A DNA stretch of 64,000 bases. Source: Oceanicola sp. Its GTDB lineage: Bacteria > Pseudomonadota > Alphaproteobacteria > Rhodobacterales > Rhodobacteraceae. Positions 20,488 to 29,258 of the stretch are shown here, piece by piece. The notes below the pieces were generated by a model, which worked only from the letters and a program-made list of their open reading frames with translations, ran no database searches and was not told the origin of the DNA. The stretch covers positions 1,342,011 to 1,406,010 of the forward strand of contig CP051231.1 in the NCBI GenBank assembly GCA_017792405.1, read 5' to 3'. The translations under genes were made by a program, and so were the position numbers. Each line of letters opens with the position of its first letter. The stretch's first letter is position 1.

Positions 20488-21200
20488 GCGCATTTCTTGA
20501 GCTGTTCTCGGCAGTGCCTCGGCAGGGGCCGGGGTTGGCCAAGGATGTCGCCTGGGCGGTGGCTCAGGCGGGCAGCGAATGCGCCCTCAGCGTCTGCGAT
20601 GCGGGCTGCGGCAATGGCGGTGATACGGCGGCGCTGCTGGCGGCGATGCCGGAGGCGCAGGTGGTGGCCTGCGACAAGGATGCGACCCTGCTGAAGGCTG
20701 CCGGCGCACGGCATTTCGGCGTGCCGAGGTTGCGGGTTGGCACCGGAGACCTCGCAGCGCTTGAGGCACTGCCAGAGGCGCCGTTCGACTTTATCTGGTG
20801 TGCAGGCGCAATCTATTTTCTGGGCACGGTCAAAGGGTTGCGCGGCTTTCGTAAAGCACTGAAACCGGGCGGGGTTGTGGCTTTTTCGGCGCCGGTCTAC
20901 TTCAGCCCTCCGTCGCCGGAGGCGCAGGGCTTCTGGATGGACGTTCCGGTGCCCGACGAGGCGGAATTGCGGGCGCAGGTGGCGGAGGCGGGCTTTGAGC
21001 TGATCGCCGACAGGCCGCTCAGCAACGCGGCATGGGCGGCGCTCTACATGCCGCTGAAAAAAGAGATCTCCCGGCGCAGGGCCGAGGGGGCGGATGCCGA
21101 GATGGAGGGCGTCATGGCGGCGATGGAGCAGGAGATGGCGCGCTGGGCGCGGGTGAAGCGGGAAACCGGCTATCAGCTGGTCGTGGCGCGGCTGGCATGA
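20484..21200 (+). CDS. class I SAM-dependent methyltransferase
   Basis: The 238-residue protein has the Rossmann-type methyltransferase motif I (VCDAGCGNGGDTAALLAAMP in parts, residues about 36-55), acidic motif II (VVACDKD), and the post-motif FDFIWCAGAIYFLG with GFRKALKPGGVVAFSAPVYF in parts. The target is not known. It overlaps cimA (ATGA, 20484-20487) and the next gene in the same way, so it belongs to the cysS operon. Confidence 0.85.
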   Translation: MSAFLELFSAVPRQGPGLAKDVAWAVAQAGSECALSVCDAGCGNGGDTAALLAAMPEAQVVACDKDATLLKAAGARHFGVPRLRVGTGDLAALEALPEAPFDFIWCAGAIYFLGTVKGLRGFRKALKPGGVVAFSAPVYFSPPSPEAQGFWMDVPVPDEAELRAQVAEAGFELIADRPLSNAAWAALYMPLKKEISRRRAEGADAEMEGVMAAMEQEMARWARVKRETGYQLVVARLA

Positions 21201-21973
21201 GCCTGCAGGCCTGCGCCGATCTGGTCGCCCGCGCGGGGCGCGAGAGCTTTGCCGCTGTGATGGCCGCGCCCGTGGAGGCCCGGCGCATTCTCTTTCCGGT
21301 TCAGGCTTTTGCGCTGGAAGTGGCCCGCGCGCCGTGGGCCAGCGAAGAGCCGATGATCGCGCAGATGCGGTTGCAGTTCTGGCGCGACGTGCTGGAGGAG
21401 GCCGAGGCCGGGAAGGCGCGGGCGCATGAGGTGGCGGCCCCGCTCGCGGAGGCGGTTGCGGCGGGCGTGCCGGTGGCGCCGCTAATGGCCTGCGTGGATG
21501 CGCGGGAGTGGGACATCGGGCGCGAGCCGTTCAAGGATGAGGCGGCCTTCTGGGCCTATCTCGATGCGACCGGCGGCGGGCTGGTTTGGGCCGCTGCCGC
21601 GGCGCTTGGCGCGGGCGCTGAGGCCGAAGAGGGCTTGCGCGCCTGGGGCCGGGGCGCGGCGCTGGCGCGGTATTTTCAGGCGGTGCCCGAGTTGGAGAGC
21701 CGGGGTCGTATGCCGCTGGTGGATGGTCGGCCCGATGCGGTGAAAGCGCTGGCGGAACAGGGGCTTGCGGACATGACTTCAGGTGCGGTGCAGCGTGGGG
21801 CGTTGGGGCAGGTCGGCTCCGCGCCGATGCTGCTGGGTGCGATGGCGCCGGTGCTGCTGCGCAAAGCGATCAGCGCGCCCGGCCGGGTGGCGGCAGGCGC
21901 GCTGGAGATGAGTGAGTTTCGCAAGCGGTTCCGGCTCATGCGGATGGCCGCGACGCCAGAATGGAAGATGTAA
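21197..21973 (+). CDS. squalene/phytoene synthase family protein (NDUFAF6-like)
   Basis: The 258-residue protein has the helical pattern of the squalene/phytoene synthase superfamily (RRILFPVQAFALEVARAPWASEEPMIAQMRLQFWRDVLEE in parts). It lacks the two Asp-rich DxxxD motifs of true prenyl synthases. Alphaproteobacterial relatives of this type resemble mitochondrial NDUFAF6, an assembly factor for complex I, so an assembly role is more likely than terpene synthesis. It starts by ATGA overlap with the methyltransferase and ends the four-gene operon. Confidence 0.75.
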   Translation: MSLQACADLVARAGRESFAAVMAAPVEARRILFPVQAFALEVARAPWASEEPMIAQMRLQFWRDVLEEAEAGKARAHEVAAPLAEAVAAGVPVAPLMACVDAREWDIGREPFKDEAAFWAYLDATGGGLVWAAAAALGAGAEAEEGLRAWGRGAALARYFQAVPELESRGRMPLVDGRPDAVKALAEQGLADMTSGAVQRGALGQVGSAPMLLGAMAPVLLRKAISAPGRVAAGALEMSEFRKRFRLMRMAATPEWKM

Positions 21974-22007
21974 CCTCGGGCCGTAAAGCGTTGGCCCGGA
22001 TGCGAAA

Positions 22008-22367
22008 TCAGGCGTTGGCTTCGCGGATCTTGTCGGCGGCTTCCTTGTTGTAGGCGACGCCGTTCTGCTCGAAGAGCGTGTCGAGTTCGCCGGAGAGGGT
22101 CATCTCGGTGATGATATCGCAGCCACCCACGAATTCGCCCTTCACATAGAGCTGCGGGATCGTCGGCCAATCGGAGAAGTCTTTGATTCCCTGACGAATT
22201 TCCTCGTCGGCCAGCACGTTCACATCCTTGAATTCGACGCCCATGAAGTTGAGCACGCCAGCCACGCGGGAGGAAAACCCGCACTGCGGCATCTCCTTGG
22301 TGCCCTTCATGTAAAGGACGACATCGTTGGCTTTGTTGGTCTCGGCGATCTGGTCTTGTGCGGACAT
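22008..22367 (-). CDS. grxD: monothiol glutaredoxin, CGFS type
   Basis: The 119-residue protein has the CGFS active site in [16 protein letters not shown] (about residues 20-35), the conserved [19 protein letters not shown] block (in parts) and the GGxD glutathione site. Grx4-type proteins bind a shared [2Fe-2S] cluster with glutathione and pass it on in iron-sulfur assembly. A bolA gene lies 0.8 kb away on the same strand; BolA and CGFS glutaredoxins form complexes, so their proximity fits. Confidence 0.95.
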   Translation of the reverse strand: MSAQDQIAETNKANDVVLYMKGTKEMPQCGFSSRVAGVLNFMGVEFKDVNVLADEEIRQGIKDFSDWPTIPQLYVKGEFVGGCDIITEMTLSGELDTLFEQNGVAYNKEAADKIREANA

Positions 22368-22475
22368 TGCTGTCTCCTTCGGCCTGCGCGGCCTTTCGGG
22401 CGGTGTGTTTCGGGGTAAGAGATAGAGTGGCGCAGCGCTGATTTCCAGCGGGTTTGCACCCTGGGGTCATGATGG

Positions 22476-22790
22476 CTACGAGTGGCGCTTAACCCAATTG
22501 ACGACCTTTCGGACAGTTAGGTGGGTATCATGCCGTTTACCATTGGCCCAAGTCGCTCGGTCGTTGCGGCTTTCGATCTCCTCGTTACGTCGTTGGGTGG
22601 CGTTTACAGGCGATAGGTCGGTTGCCTCCATTCCGAGCGGCACCCGCTTCGAACCATCTACGGAGTAACGTTTTTCGGGGCGGATACTGGAGAGCTTCCG
22701 ATGCTTGCCGCGGCGTAGGAAGGCCTCTGCCACGGCGGCCAAGATGACGAGGGACAAAATGGCAAGGATGATCCAGAGGCCTGTGCTCAT
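22476..22790 (-). CDS. hypothetical membrane-anchored protein
   Basis: The 104-residue protein has one N-terminal helix (residues 4-24, LWIILAILSLVILAAVAEAFL in parts) and a basic, polar cytoplasmic tail (LRRGKHRKLSS, RRNEEIESRNDR, WVKRHS). No motif is recognised. The base composition is lower in GC than its neighbours, hinting at a faster evolving or acquired gene. It sits between grxD and bolA on their strand. Confidence 0.6.
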   Translation of the reverse strand: MSTGLWIILAILSLVILAAVAEAFLRRGKHRKLSSIRPEKRYSVDGSKRVPLGMEATDLSPVNATQRRNEEIESRNDRATWANGKRHDTHLTVRKVVNWVKRHS

Positions 22791-22806
22791 GTGCGCGATT
22801 GTCCCT

Positions 22807-23004
22807 TTATTTCAACTTGTTGCGGGTTCTGGAGCGGGCGGCGCCATAGGAGGCGCGGCGCTTTTGGGCGGGGTCCGGCGGGGCTTCGGGTTCGTCCGGC
22901 TCAGGATCGGGGTTGATCTTGTACTTCTTCCGTGCGGCGAAGCTGGCGCGCAGCATGGCGACCCCGGCGAGGAACCCCACGAAGAGGATCAGGGCCGGAT
23001 CCAT
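22807..23004 (-). CDS. small hypothetical membrane protein
   Basis: The 65-residue protein has one hydrophobic segment (DPALILFVGFLAGVAMLRASF in parts) and a charged tail rich in Pro, Glu and Arg (KYKINPDPEPDEPEAPPDPA, then KRRASYG). No family is recognised. The frame, strand and spacing (16 bases from the next gene) suit a small operon running bolA to grxD. Confidence 0.55.
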   Translation of the reverse strand: MDPALILFVGFLAGVAMLRASFAARKKYKINPDPEPDEPEAPPDPAQKRRASYGAARSRTRNKLK

Positions 23005-23142
23005 ACCACCCTCAACTCGCCCTGCGGGATGGGGCGTTTACCAATTGGCCGTGTTTGTGGACGTTCCAAAGCTCTGTAATCGCTTTGTAAATCCACCCGG
23101 CGGAGTGGAGGGCCACGTTGATGCAGAGGCCCCGCACCTCCA

Positions 23143-23376
23143 TCAGGGCGCCCGGGTGGTCAGGGCCAGCGCGTGGAGCTCGCCGGCGGGGCCGTCCATC
23201 TTGCCCTTGAGGGCGGCATAGACGGCGCGTTGCTGTTGCACCCGGTTCTGGCCGCGAAAGCTCTCGTCGACCACCTCGGCGGCGAAATGCTGGCCGTCAT
23301 CGCCCTGAACCGAAACCTGCGCGTTCGGAAAGGCTTCGCGGATGAGGTTTTCGATGTCGGTCGCGTCGATGGCCAT
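23143..23376 (-). CDS. bolA: BolA family protein
   Basis: The 77-residue protein is a small class II KH-fold BolA: IENLIREAFPNAQVSVQGDDGQHF (in parts) gives the N-terminal helix and loop, the conserved FRGQNRVQQQRAVYAAL helix carries the signature R-x-x-x-x-x-H/Q-R, and the C-terminus has ELHALALTT. BolA proteins partner CGFS glutaredoxins in iron-sulfur and redox regulation; grxD is close by on the same strand. Confidence 0.92.
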   Translation of the reverse strand: MAIDATDIENLIREAFPNAQVSVQGDDGQHFAAEVVDESFRGQNRVQQQRAVYAALKGKMDGPAGELHALALTTRAP

Positions 23377-23436
23377 GGGGGCTCCCTTGTCTTGCTCCCC
23401 CAGATGTAGGCTGCGGGCCTCGGGGGAGCAAGGGGA

Positions 23437-24729
23437 TCAGGCGAGGGTGCCTTGCGGGGTGAGGGTGGTGCGGCCGCCAGTATAGGCATGCAGCACCTCA
23501 GGAAGTGTTACCGAGCCGTCCTCCTGCTGGCCGTTCTCCAGCACCGCGATCAGCGCGCGGCCCACGGCGAGGCCGGAGCCGTTGAGCGTGTGCACGAACT
23601 CGGGCTTGCCGCCGCCTTCCGGGCGGAAGCGGGCGTTCATCCGGCGGGCCTGGAAGGCGCCGCAGTTGGAGACCGAGGAGATCTCGCGGTAGCAGTTCTG
23701 CCCCGGCAGCCAGACCTCGATATCGTGGGTGCGGACGGCGCCGAAGCCGGTGTCGCCCGAGCAGAGCACAACCGTGCGGTAGGGCAGGCCGAGTGCCTCC
23801 AGCACCGCCTGGGCACATCCGGTCATACGCTGTTGTTCTTCAACGCTTTTCTCCGGATGAACGACGGAGACCATCTCGACCTTTTCGAACTGGTGCTGGC
23901 GCAGCATGCCGGCGGTATCGCGGCCCGCAGAGCCCGCCTCGGAGCGGAAGCAGAGCGAATGCGCGGTATAGCGGCGCGGCAGGTAGCTCTCCGAGATGAT
24001 GCAATCGTTCACGATGTTGGTCAGCGTCACCTCGGATGTGGGGATGAGCCACCAGCCTTCACGGGTCTGGTAGCTGTCTTCCCCGAACTTGGGGAGCTGG
24101 CCGGTGCCGAGCATCATCTCTTCGCGGACGAGGACGGGGGCGTTGACCTCGGTGAGATCATGTTCGTTCACGTGCAAATCAAGCATGAACTGAGCGAGCG
24201 CTCGGTGGATGCGGGCGATGCCGCCGCTCATCAGCACGAAGCGCGAGCCGGCGAGTTTGGCGGCGGTTTCGAAGTCCATCGCCTCCTTGGCGCCGGGCAA
24301 TTCGTAGTGCTCGAGGGGCGTGAAGGCAAAGTCGCGGGGGGTGCCCCAGCGGTGGATTTCGACGTTGTCCGCCTCGTCGGCGCCGTCCGGCACATCGTCT
24401 TGCAGGAGGTTGGGCAGGCCCATGAGAAGGTCGCGCAGCTCGGCGTCCTTGGCCTTTGAGTCTTCCTCCAAGCGGGCGATTTCGTCTTTCTTTTCAGCGA
24501 CAAGGGCGCGGAGGCGCTCGAACTCGGCCTCATCCCCGGCGGCCTTGGCGGCGCCGACCTGCTTGGAAGCGGCGTTGCGCTCGGCCTGGGCGGCCTCGGC
24601 CTCGGTGATGGCGGCGCGGCGGGCTTCGTCCAGCGCGAGGATCGGCGCGGAGGCCGAAGAGATCCCGCGCCGCGCCATGGCGGCATCGAAGCCGGCGGGG
24701 TTGTCACGGATGGTGCGTATATCGTGCAT
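23437..24729 (-). CDS. serS: seryl-tRNA synthetase
   Basis: The 430-residue class II synthetase charges tRNA-Ser. It has the N-terminal antiparallel coiled coil that reads the long variable arm (about residues 30-105), motif 2 [21 protein letters not shown] (in parts) and motif 3 [16 protein letters not shown]. The conserved start [11 protein letters not shown] at 24729 is preferred to a start 42 bases upstream. It is divergent from yajC-secDF across a 556-base intergenic region. Confidence 0.97.
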   Translation of the reverse strand: MHDIRTIRDNPAGFDAAMARRGISSASAPILALDEARRAAITEAEAAQAERNAASKQVGAAKAAGDEAEFERLRALVAEKKDEIARLEEDSKAKDAELRDLLMGLPNLLQDDVPDGADEADNVEIHRWGTPRDFAFTPLEHYELPGAKEAMDFETAAKLAGSRFVLMSGGIARIHRALAQFMLDLHVNEHDLTEVNAPVLVREEMMLGTGQLPKFGEDSYQTREGWWLIPTSEVTLTNIVNDCIISESYLPRRYTAHSLCFRSEAGSAGRDTAGMLRQHQFEKVEMVSVVHPEKSVEEQQRMTGCAQAVLEALGLPYRTVVLCSGDTGFGAVRTHDIEVWLPGQNCYREISSVSNCGAFQARRMNARFRPEGGGKPEFVHTLNGSGLAVGRALIAVLENGQQEDGSVTLPEVLHAYTGGRTTLTPQGTLA

Positions 24730-25285
24730 CTCTTGGTCCTCTGATGGTCGTTTCGGGCCTAGCAGACCCACCGTGCCGAGGGGTTAACGCGGGGCCGTTA
24801 ACTTTGGAAGCGTTAACCAGCATATCCCATGCACATCTGATGCACATTCCATACATACGCGGTTTTCGCACAGAATCGGCGGGTTAACCGGGCGGGCTGT
24901 GCGGCGGTGTGGGGAAGCGGTGATTGGGAGCGCCTTGCCCGGTGCGCGCCGTAAGGCGCCGGGCAGCGCCGTCCCGCCCCACGGGGCGGCGCTTGGGTGA
25001 GGTTGGGGGTTACCTCGAAGGGAAGATGACTGCTGTGCGATAAAGTGGCACGCACAGGCGTTGCGTGCGCCACCCCACGGGACGGCGCTGACCGGCGCGC
25101 ACCGGGCGGGGGCGGGGGCGCGGGCAACAGCGCGACACTTTCACCGCCCCCTCTGGTGCTCCGGTCAAATCGCCCTTATCTGCCCCGCACGCGCTTGCAT
25201 CGGCCCTGACCGGGCCATAGGGTGCGCGCCGACATGCCCGCCCCTCGTGCGGGGACCGCAAAAACAAGACCAAGAAGGAGCTCCC
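24730..25285. promoter_or_regulatory. serS-yajC divergent region with GTTAAC cluster and direct repeat
   Basis: This 556-base gap holds the serS and yajC promoters. GTTAAC occurs four times (24783, 24797, 24812, 24883), the first three at 14- and 15-base steps. ATGCACAT occurs twice 11 bases apart (24829-24836 and 24840-24847), one helical turn, as an operator for a dimer might be. A 127-bp palindromic repeat occupies 24964-25090. The remaining 25091-25285 is GC-rich with no gene that I can support, apart from a purine run and the yajC ribosome binding site. Confidence 0.35.
24964..25090. repeat. 127-bp palindrome-ended repeat, copy A
   Basis: The element begins CAGCGCCGTCCCG and ends CGGGACGGCGCTG, a perfect 13-bp terminal inverted repeat. 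The left end also forms its own hairpin (GCGCCGTCCCG with CGGGGCGGCGC). A second copy of exactly the same length lies at 29074-29200; without gaps about 70% of positions agree over 130 bases, mainly in the outer arms. This looks like a REPIN or MITE, that is, a small non-coding mobile repeat. Confidence 0.65.
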
Positions 25286-25576
25286 ATGGAGGGCTTTCAA
25301 TCTATCGTCCCGCTGATCCTGATCTTCGGGATCATGTACTTTCTGCTCATCCGTCCGCAGCAAAAGAAGCTGAAGGAGCATCAGGCGATGGTCTCGGCTC
25401 TGCGCCGGGGCGACCAGGTGATCACGCAGGGCGGGATCGTCGGCAAGGTGACCAAGGTGCGCGACGACAACGAGGTCGAGGTCGAGATCGCCGAGGGCGT
25501 GAAGGTGCGTGTGGTCAAATCCACCGTGGCCCAGGTGCTCAGCAAGACCGAACCGGCGGCAGACGCCAAAGCATAA
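25286..25576 (+). CDS. yajC: preprotein translocase subunit YajC
   Basis: The 96-residue protein has one N-terminal transmembrane helix (VPLILIFGIMYFLLIRPQQ, about residues 8-24) with the typical RPQQKKLKEHQ following, then a small soluble domain (RRGDQVITQGGIVGKVTKV). YajC joins SecDF and the SecYEG channel. AAGGAG lies before the ATG at 25286. secD follows after 45 bases. Confidence 0.96.
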   Translation: MEGFQSIVPLILIFGIMYFLLIRPQQKKLKEHQAMVSALRRGDQVITQGGIVGKVTKVRDDNEVEVEIAEGVKVRVVKSTVAQVLSKTEPAADAKA

Positions 25577-25621
25577 ATCAGCCTCCCGAGCGGGGCGCGG
25601 CGACAGACCGGCGGGGGCACG

Positions 25622-27289
25622 ATGCTTCAGATTTCTTTCTTCAACCGGCTGGTGATCTGGCTGCTGGTGGCCGTTGGGCTGCTGGTGGCGATGCCGAACG
25701 CCTTTTACTCCCGCGTGGAGAGCCACAATGACGCCGTGGCGGCGATCGAGAGCGGCGGGGCCACGCCCGAGCTGGAGGCCGATGCGGCCAAGTGGCCGGG
25801 GCTGCTGCCCAACAACCTCGTGAACCTCGGGCTGGACCTGCGGGGCGGCGCGCATTTGCTGGGCCGCGTGCAGGTTGAAGAGGTCTATGCCGAGCGGATG
25901 AAGGCGATGTGGCCCGAGGTGCGCGATGCGCTGCGCGACGAGCGCGGCACCATCGGCACGATCCGCCGGGTCGACGGCCCCGAAGATCAGCTGCGCATCC
26001 GGATTCAGAACTCCGACCAGATGGCCGCCGCAATGGACAAGGTCCGGGGGCTGGCGCGGCAGGTGGTTTCGCTCTCCTATCCGGGCGCGACCGATATCGA
26101 GGTGAGTGCCGAGGGCGATGTGCTGGTGGTCCAGCTCAGCCAGGCAGAGCGCGAGCTGAGCGATCAGCGCACCGTGCAGCAGAGCCTCGAAATCATCCGC
26201 CGCCGGGTTGACGAGGTGGGCACCCGCGAGCCGACGATCCAGCGGCAGGGCAGCGACCGGATCATCATTCAGGTGCCGGGCATCGGTTCGGCGCAGGAGC
26301 TGAAAGACCTTATCGGCACCACCGCCAAACTGACGTTCCACCCGGTGGTGCAGCGGGTCTCCAGCCCCGATGCAGATGCCACCGGCCGCACCGTGACCCT
26401 GCCAAGCGCCGACCCCTCGGAAGAGGGCGTGTACTACGTGCTGGAGGAGAACCCGGTGGTGACCGGCGAGGAACTGGTGGACGCGCAGCCGGACTTCGAC
26501 CAGAACGGTCAGCCTGCGGTGAACTTCCGCTTCAACGCCAGCGGCGCCCGCAAGTTTGGCGATTACACCGCCGAGAACGTGGGCAGCCCCTTTGCCATCG
26601 TGCTCGATGGCGAGGTGATCAGCGCGCCGGTGATCCGGCAGCACATTCCGGGCGGCACCGGGATCATCTCGGGCAACTTCACCGTGCAGGAAAGCTCTGA
26701 CCTTGCGGTGCTGCTCCGCGCGGGCGCGCTGCCTGCGGGCATGGACTTTTTGCAAGAGCGCACGATTGGCCCCGAGCTTGGGGCGGACAGCATCCGCGCG
26801 GGTGCCATTGCCTGCGTGGTGGCCTTTGCCGCCGTGCTGGTGTTCATGGCGCTCAGCTACGGGCTCTTCGGGATTTTCGCCAATATCGCGCTGCTCATCA
26901 ACGTGGGCCTGATCTTTGGCCTGCTGAGCACCATCGGCGCTACGCTCACGCTGCCGGGGATCGCCGGGATCGTGCTGACCATCGGCATGGCGGTGGACGC
27001 CAATGTGCTGGTGTTCGAGCGAATACGCGAGGAGCTGAAAACGGCGAAGGGGCCGAGCCGCGCCATTTCGCTCGGCTACGAGAAGGCGCTGAGCGCGATC
27101 ATCGACGCGAACATCACCACCTTCATCACCGCCGCGATCCTCTTCGTGCTCGGCTCCGGCCCGGTGCGGGGCTTCTCGGTGACGCTGGCGCTCGGGATTA
27201 TCACCTCGGTCTTCACCGCGATCTACGTGACGCGGCTTCTGATCGTGACATGGTTCGAACGGGCGCGGCCCAAGACGATTGAGGTGTAA
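25622..27289 (+). CDS. secD: protein translocase subunit SecD
   Basis: The 555-residue RND-family protein helps draw exported proteins into the periplasm using proton motive force. It has an N-terminal helix, the motif LGLDLRGGAHLLG, a large periplasmic P1 domain, and five C-terminal helices with GALPAGMDFLQERTIGPELGADSI (in parts), GMAVDANVLVFERIREE and the region around FITAAILFVLGSGPVRGF. secF follows 3 bases later and completes the complex. Confidence 0.97.
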   Translation: MLQISFFNRLVIWLLVAVGLLVAMPNAFYSRVESHNDAVAAIESGGATPELEADAAKWPGLLPNNLVNLGLDLRGGAHLLGRVQVEEVYAERMKAMWPEVRDALRDERGTIGTIRRVDGPEDQLRIRIQNSDQMAAAMDKVRGLARQVVSLSYPGATDIEVSAEGDVLVVQLSQAERELSDQRTVQQSLEIIRRRVDEVGTREPTIQRQGSDRIIIQVPGIGSAQELKDLIGTTAKLTFHPVVQRVSSPDADATGRTVTLPSADPSEEGVYYVLEENPVVTGEELVDAQPDFDQNGQPAVNFRFNASGARKFGDYTAENVGSPFAIVLDGEVISAPVIRQHIPGGTGIISGNFTVQESSDLAVLLRAGALPAGMDFLQERTIGPELGADSIRAGAIACVVAFAAVLVFMALSYGLFGIFANIALLINVGLIFGLLSTIGATLTLPGIAGIVLTIGMAVDANVLVFERIREELKTAKGPSRAISLGYEKALSAIIDANITTFITAAILFVLGSGPVRGFSVTLALGIITSVFTAIYVTRLLIVTWFERARPKTIEV

Positions 27290-27292
27290 GCG

Positions 27293-28267
27293 ATGCGTTT
27301 GAGACTGGTTCCCCAAGAGACCAACATCAACTTCTTCGCCGCCCGAAAGGTGACCTTCGGGGCCTCGATGGTGCTGATGGTACTTTCGGTCGTGGCATGG
27401 GCGCTGATGGGCCTGAACTTCGGCATCGACTTTCAGGGCGGCACCACGATCCGGACGCAGGCGGAGCAGCCTGTGGACGTGGCGGCCTATCGCGATGCGC
27501 TGCAGCCGCTGGAACTGGGCGATGTGGCGATCAGCGAGGTTTATGACCCGACCTTTGCCGCAAACGAGCACGTTGCGATGCTGCGCATTCAGGCGCAGGA
27601 AGGCGCGGAGAGTGCCGAGAACGAGATGGTCGCCAACGTCGAGGCGGCGCTGAAGGGGGTGGATGAGACCATCCAGTTCACCTCGGTTGAGAGCGTGGGT
27701 CCCAAGGTGAGCGGCGAGCTGGTGCAGAGCGCGGTTCTGGCCGTGCTGGCGGCGCTCGGGGCGATCATGGTGTATATCTGGCTGCGCTTCGAGTGGCAGT
27801 TCTCGCTCGGTGCCGTGGTTGCGCTGTTCCATGACGTGCTGCTGACCATCGGCCTTTTTGCGGTGCTGCAGATCCGGTTTGATCTTGCGACCATCGCGGC
27901 GCTGCTGACCATCGTGGGCTACTCGATCAACGATACCGTGGTGATCTTCGACCGGGTTCGGGAGAACCTGATCAAGTACAAGAAGATGGCCCTGCAGGAC
28001 GTGATGAACCTGTCCGTGAACGAAACGCTGAGCCGGACGGTGATGACCTCGGGCACCACGTTGATTGCGCTGATCGCGCTTCTGGTGCTGGGCGGGGACG
28101 TGATCCGCGGTTTCGTCTTTGCCATCACGTGGGGCGTGATCGTGGGCACCTATTCGTCGGTCTACGTGGCTAAGAACGTGGTGCTGATGCTCGGCACCAA
28201 GCGGGACTGGTCGAAGCCGTCGGACGGCGGGCCGGGCGGCACGCAGTTTTCCACCTCGGATGCCTGA
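27293..28267 (+). CDS. secF: protein translocase subunit SecF
   Basis: The 324-residue partner of SecD has an N-terminal helix, FGIDFQGGTTIRTQ, a small periplasmic domain, and five more helices with SINDTVVIFDRVRENL and NETLSRTVMTSGTTL. It overlaps the first TauE-type gene by 8 bases, so transcription clearly continues downstream. Confidence 0.97.
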   Translation: MRLRLVPQETNINFFAARKVTFGASMVLMVLSVVAWALMGLNFGIDFQGGTTIRTQAEQPVDVAAYRDALQPLELGDVAISEVYDPTFAANEHVAMLRIQAQEGAESAENEMVANVEAALKGVDETIQFTSVESVGPKVSGELVQSAVLAVLAALGAIMVYIWLRFEWQFSLGAVVALFHDVLLTIGLFAVLQIRFDLATIAALLTIVGYSINDTVVIFDRVRENLIKYKKMALQDVMNLSVNETLSRTVMTSGTTLIALIALLVLGGDVIRGFVFAITWGVIVGTYSSVYVAKNVVLMLGTKRDWSKPSDGGPGGTQFSTSDA

Positions 28268-29009
28268 ACCGCTCGTCGCGGCGCTGGACACACCCGGCCT
28301 TGGCTGGGTGCTGGTGGCGGCGCTGGCGGCGGGGCTGGCCTATGGCTTCGCGGGCTTCGGCGCGGCGCTGATCTTCATGCCGGTCGCCGCCGCGCGCGTG
28401 GGGCCGGTGGAGGCGGTGACGCTGGAGGCCTGCATGGGGCTGGCGAGCGTGGTCACGGTGCTGCCGCGGGCGCTCAAGCTGGCGGACAAGAGGGACACCG
28501 GCGTGCTGCTGGCGGCCTCGCTGGTGGGCTTGCCGCTCGGGGTGTGGCTCTTGAAGGTGGTGGACCCGGAGCTGATGCGCTGGGGCATCTGCGGCGTGGC
28601 GGCGCTGACGCTGGCGGCACTGGTCGCCGGGTGGCGGCGCAAGACGCAGGACACGCGCGGCGCCCTCATCGGCGTCGGCGCGGCTTCGGGCGCTCTGGGT
28701 GGCGCGACGGGGCTGACCGGACCGGTGATGATCCTGTTCAAGCTGAGCGGGCAGGGCAGCGCGGCGGAGGTGCGGGCCTCGACGATCTCCTTTTTGACGC
28801 TGCTTTCGATGCTGCTGCTGCCGATGCTCTGGGTGCAGGGGTTGATCCGCGTGGAGGCGCTGTGGATGGCGGTTTTGGTGCTCCCGGTCTACATGGCGGG
28901 GGCGCTGACCGGGCAAGGGCTGTTCCGGCCGGAGCGCGAGGGGCTTTACCGGCAGGTGGCCTACGGGCTTATCGGGCTGGCGGTGGTGATGAGCCTGCCG
29001 CTGTGGTGA
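28260..29009 (+). CDS. TauE/SafE family membrane exporter, first copy
   Basis: The 249-residue protein has about eight hydrophobic helices with the two-fold repeat of the TauE/SafE (PF01925) family, which moves sulfite, sulfonates or similar organic anions. GLAYGFAGFGAALIFMPVAA and GALGGATGLTGPVMILFKLSGQ, read in parts, are the repeated cores. A second, related gene follows, separated by the repeat element. Its start overlaps secF. Substrate unknown. Confidence 0.88.
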   Translation: MPEPLVAALDTPGLGWVLVAALAAGLAYGFAGFGAALIFMPVAAARVGPVEAVTLEACMGLASVVTVLPRALKLADKRDTGVLLAASLVGLPLGVWLLKVVDPELMRWGICGVAALTLAALVAGWRRKTQDTRGALIGVGAASGALGGATGLTGPVMILFKLSGQGSAAEVRASTISFLTLLSMLLLPMLWVQGLIRVEALWMAVLVLPVYMAGALTGQGLFRPEREGLYRQVAYGLIGLAVVMSLPLW

Positions 29010-29073
29010 GGGGGAGATGGAGGGCTGTGGGATGAGCTTGGCACCGGCACGGAATCAAGGCGCAGCCGCCGCG

Positions 29074-29200
29074 CAGCGCCGCCCCGCCCCCCGGGGCGGC
29101 GCTTTGGTGAAGGCTGCGCTGACCACGGAGGTCGAGTTACCAGGTCACCATAAGGTGCCATGCGCATCTGTTGCGAGCGCCCCCCTGCGGGTCGGCGCTG
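29074..29200. repeat. 127-bp palindrome-ended repeat, copy B
   Basis: It begins CAGCGCCGCCCCG and ends CGGGTCGGCGCTG, terminal inverted repeats that agree at 12 of 13 positions. It aligns without gaps to copy A at 24964-25090. It fills most of the gap between two TauE-type genes, so it interrupts what would otherwise be a tight operon. A separate perfect dyad GTCGGGAC-AA-GTCCCGAC follows at 29233-29250. Confidence 0.65.
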
Positions 29201-29258
29201 CACGGCTAGTGATGTGCCGGATGTCGCGGGGCGTCGGGACAAGTCCCGACTTGCAACG

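Noticed and set aside
24783-24817. CtrA binding site TTAA-N7-TTAA
   Set aside because: The spacings between TTAA boxes are 10 and 11 bases, not 7.
25010-28291. Very long open frame on the minus strand across secD and secF (about 1093 codons)
   Set aside because: It is the antisense shadow of GC-rich genes: composition is His/Arg/Gly/Gln-rich without domain patterns, while the plus strand carries clear SecD and SecF motifs.
29160-29258. Longer start for the second TauE-type gene
   Set aside because: The added 33 residues are encoded by the end of the repeat element and its flank and are not hydrophobic; the family N-terminus fits the ATG at 29259.
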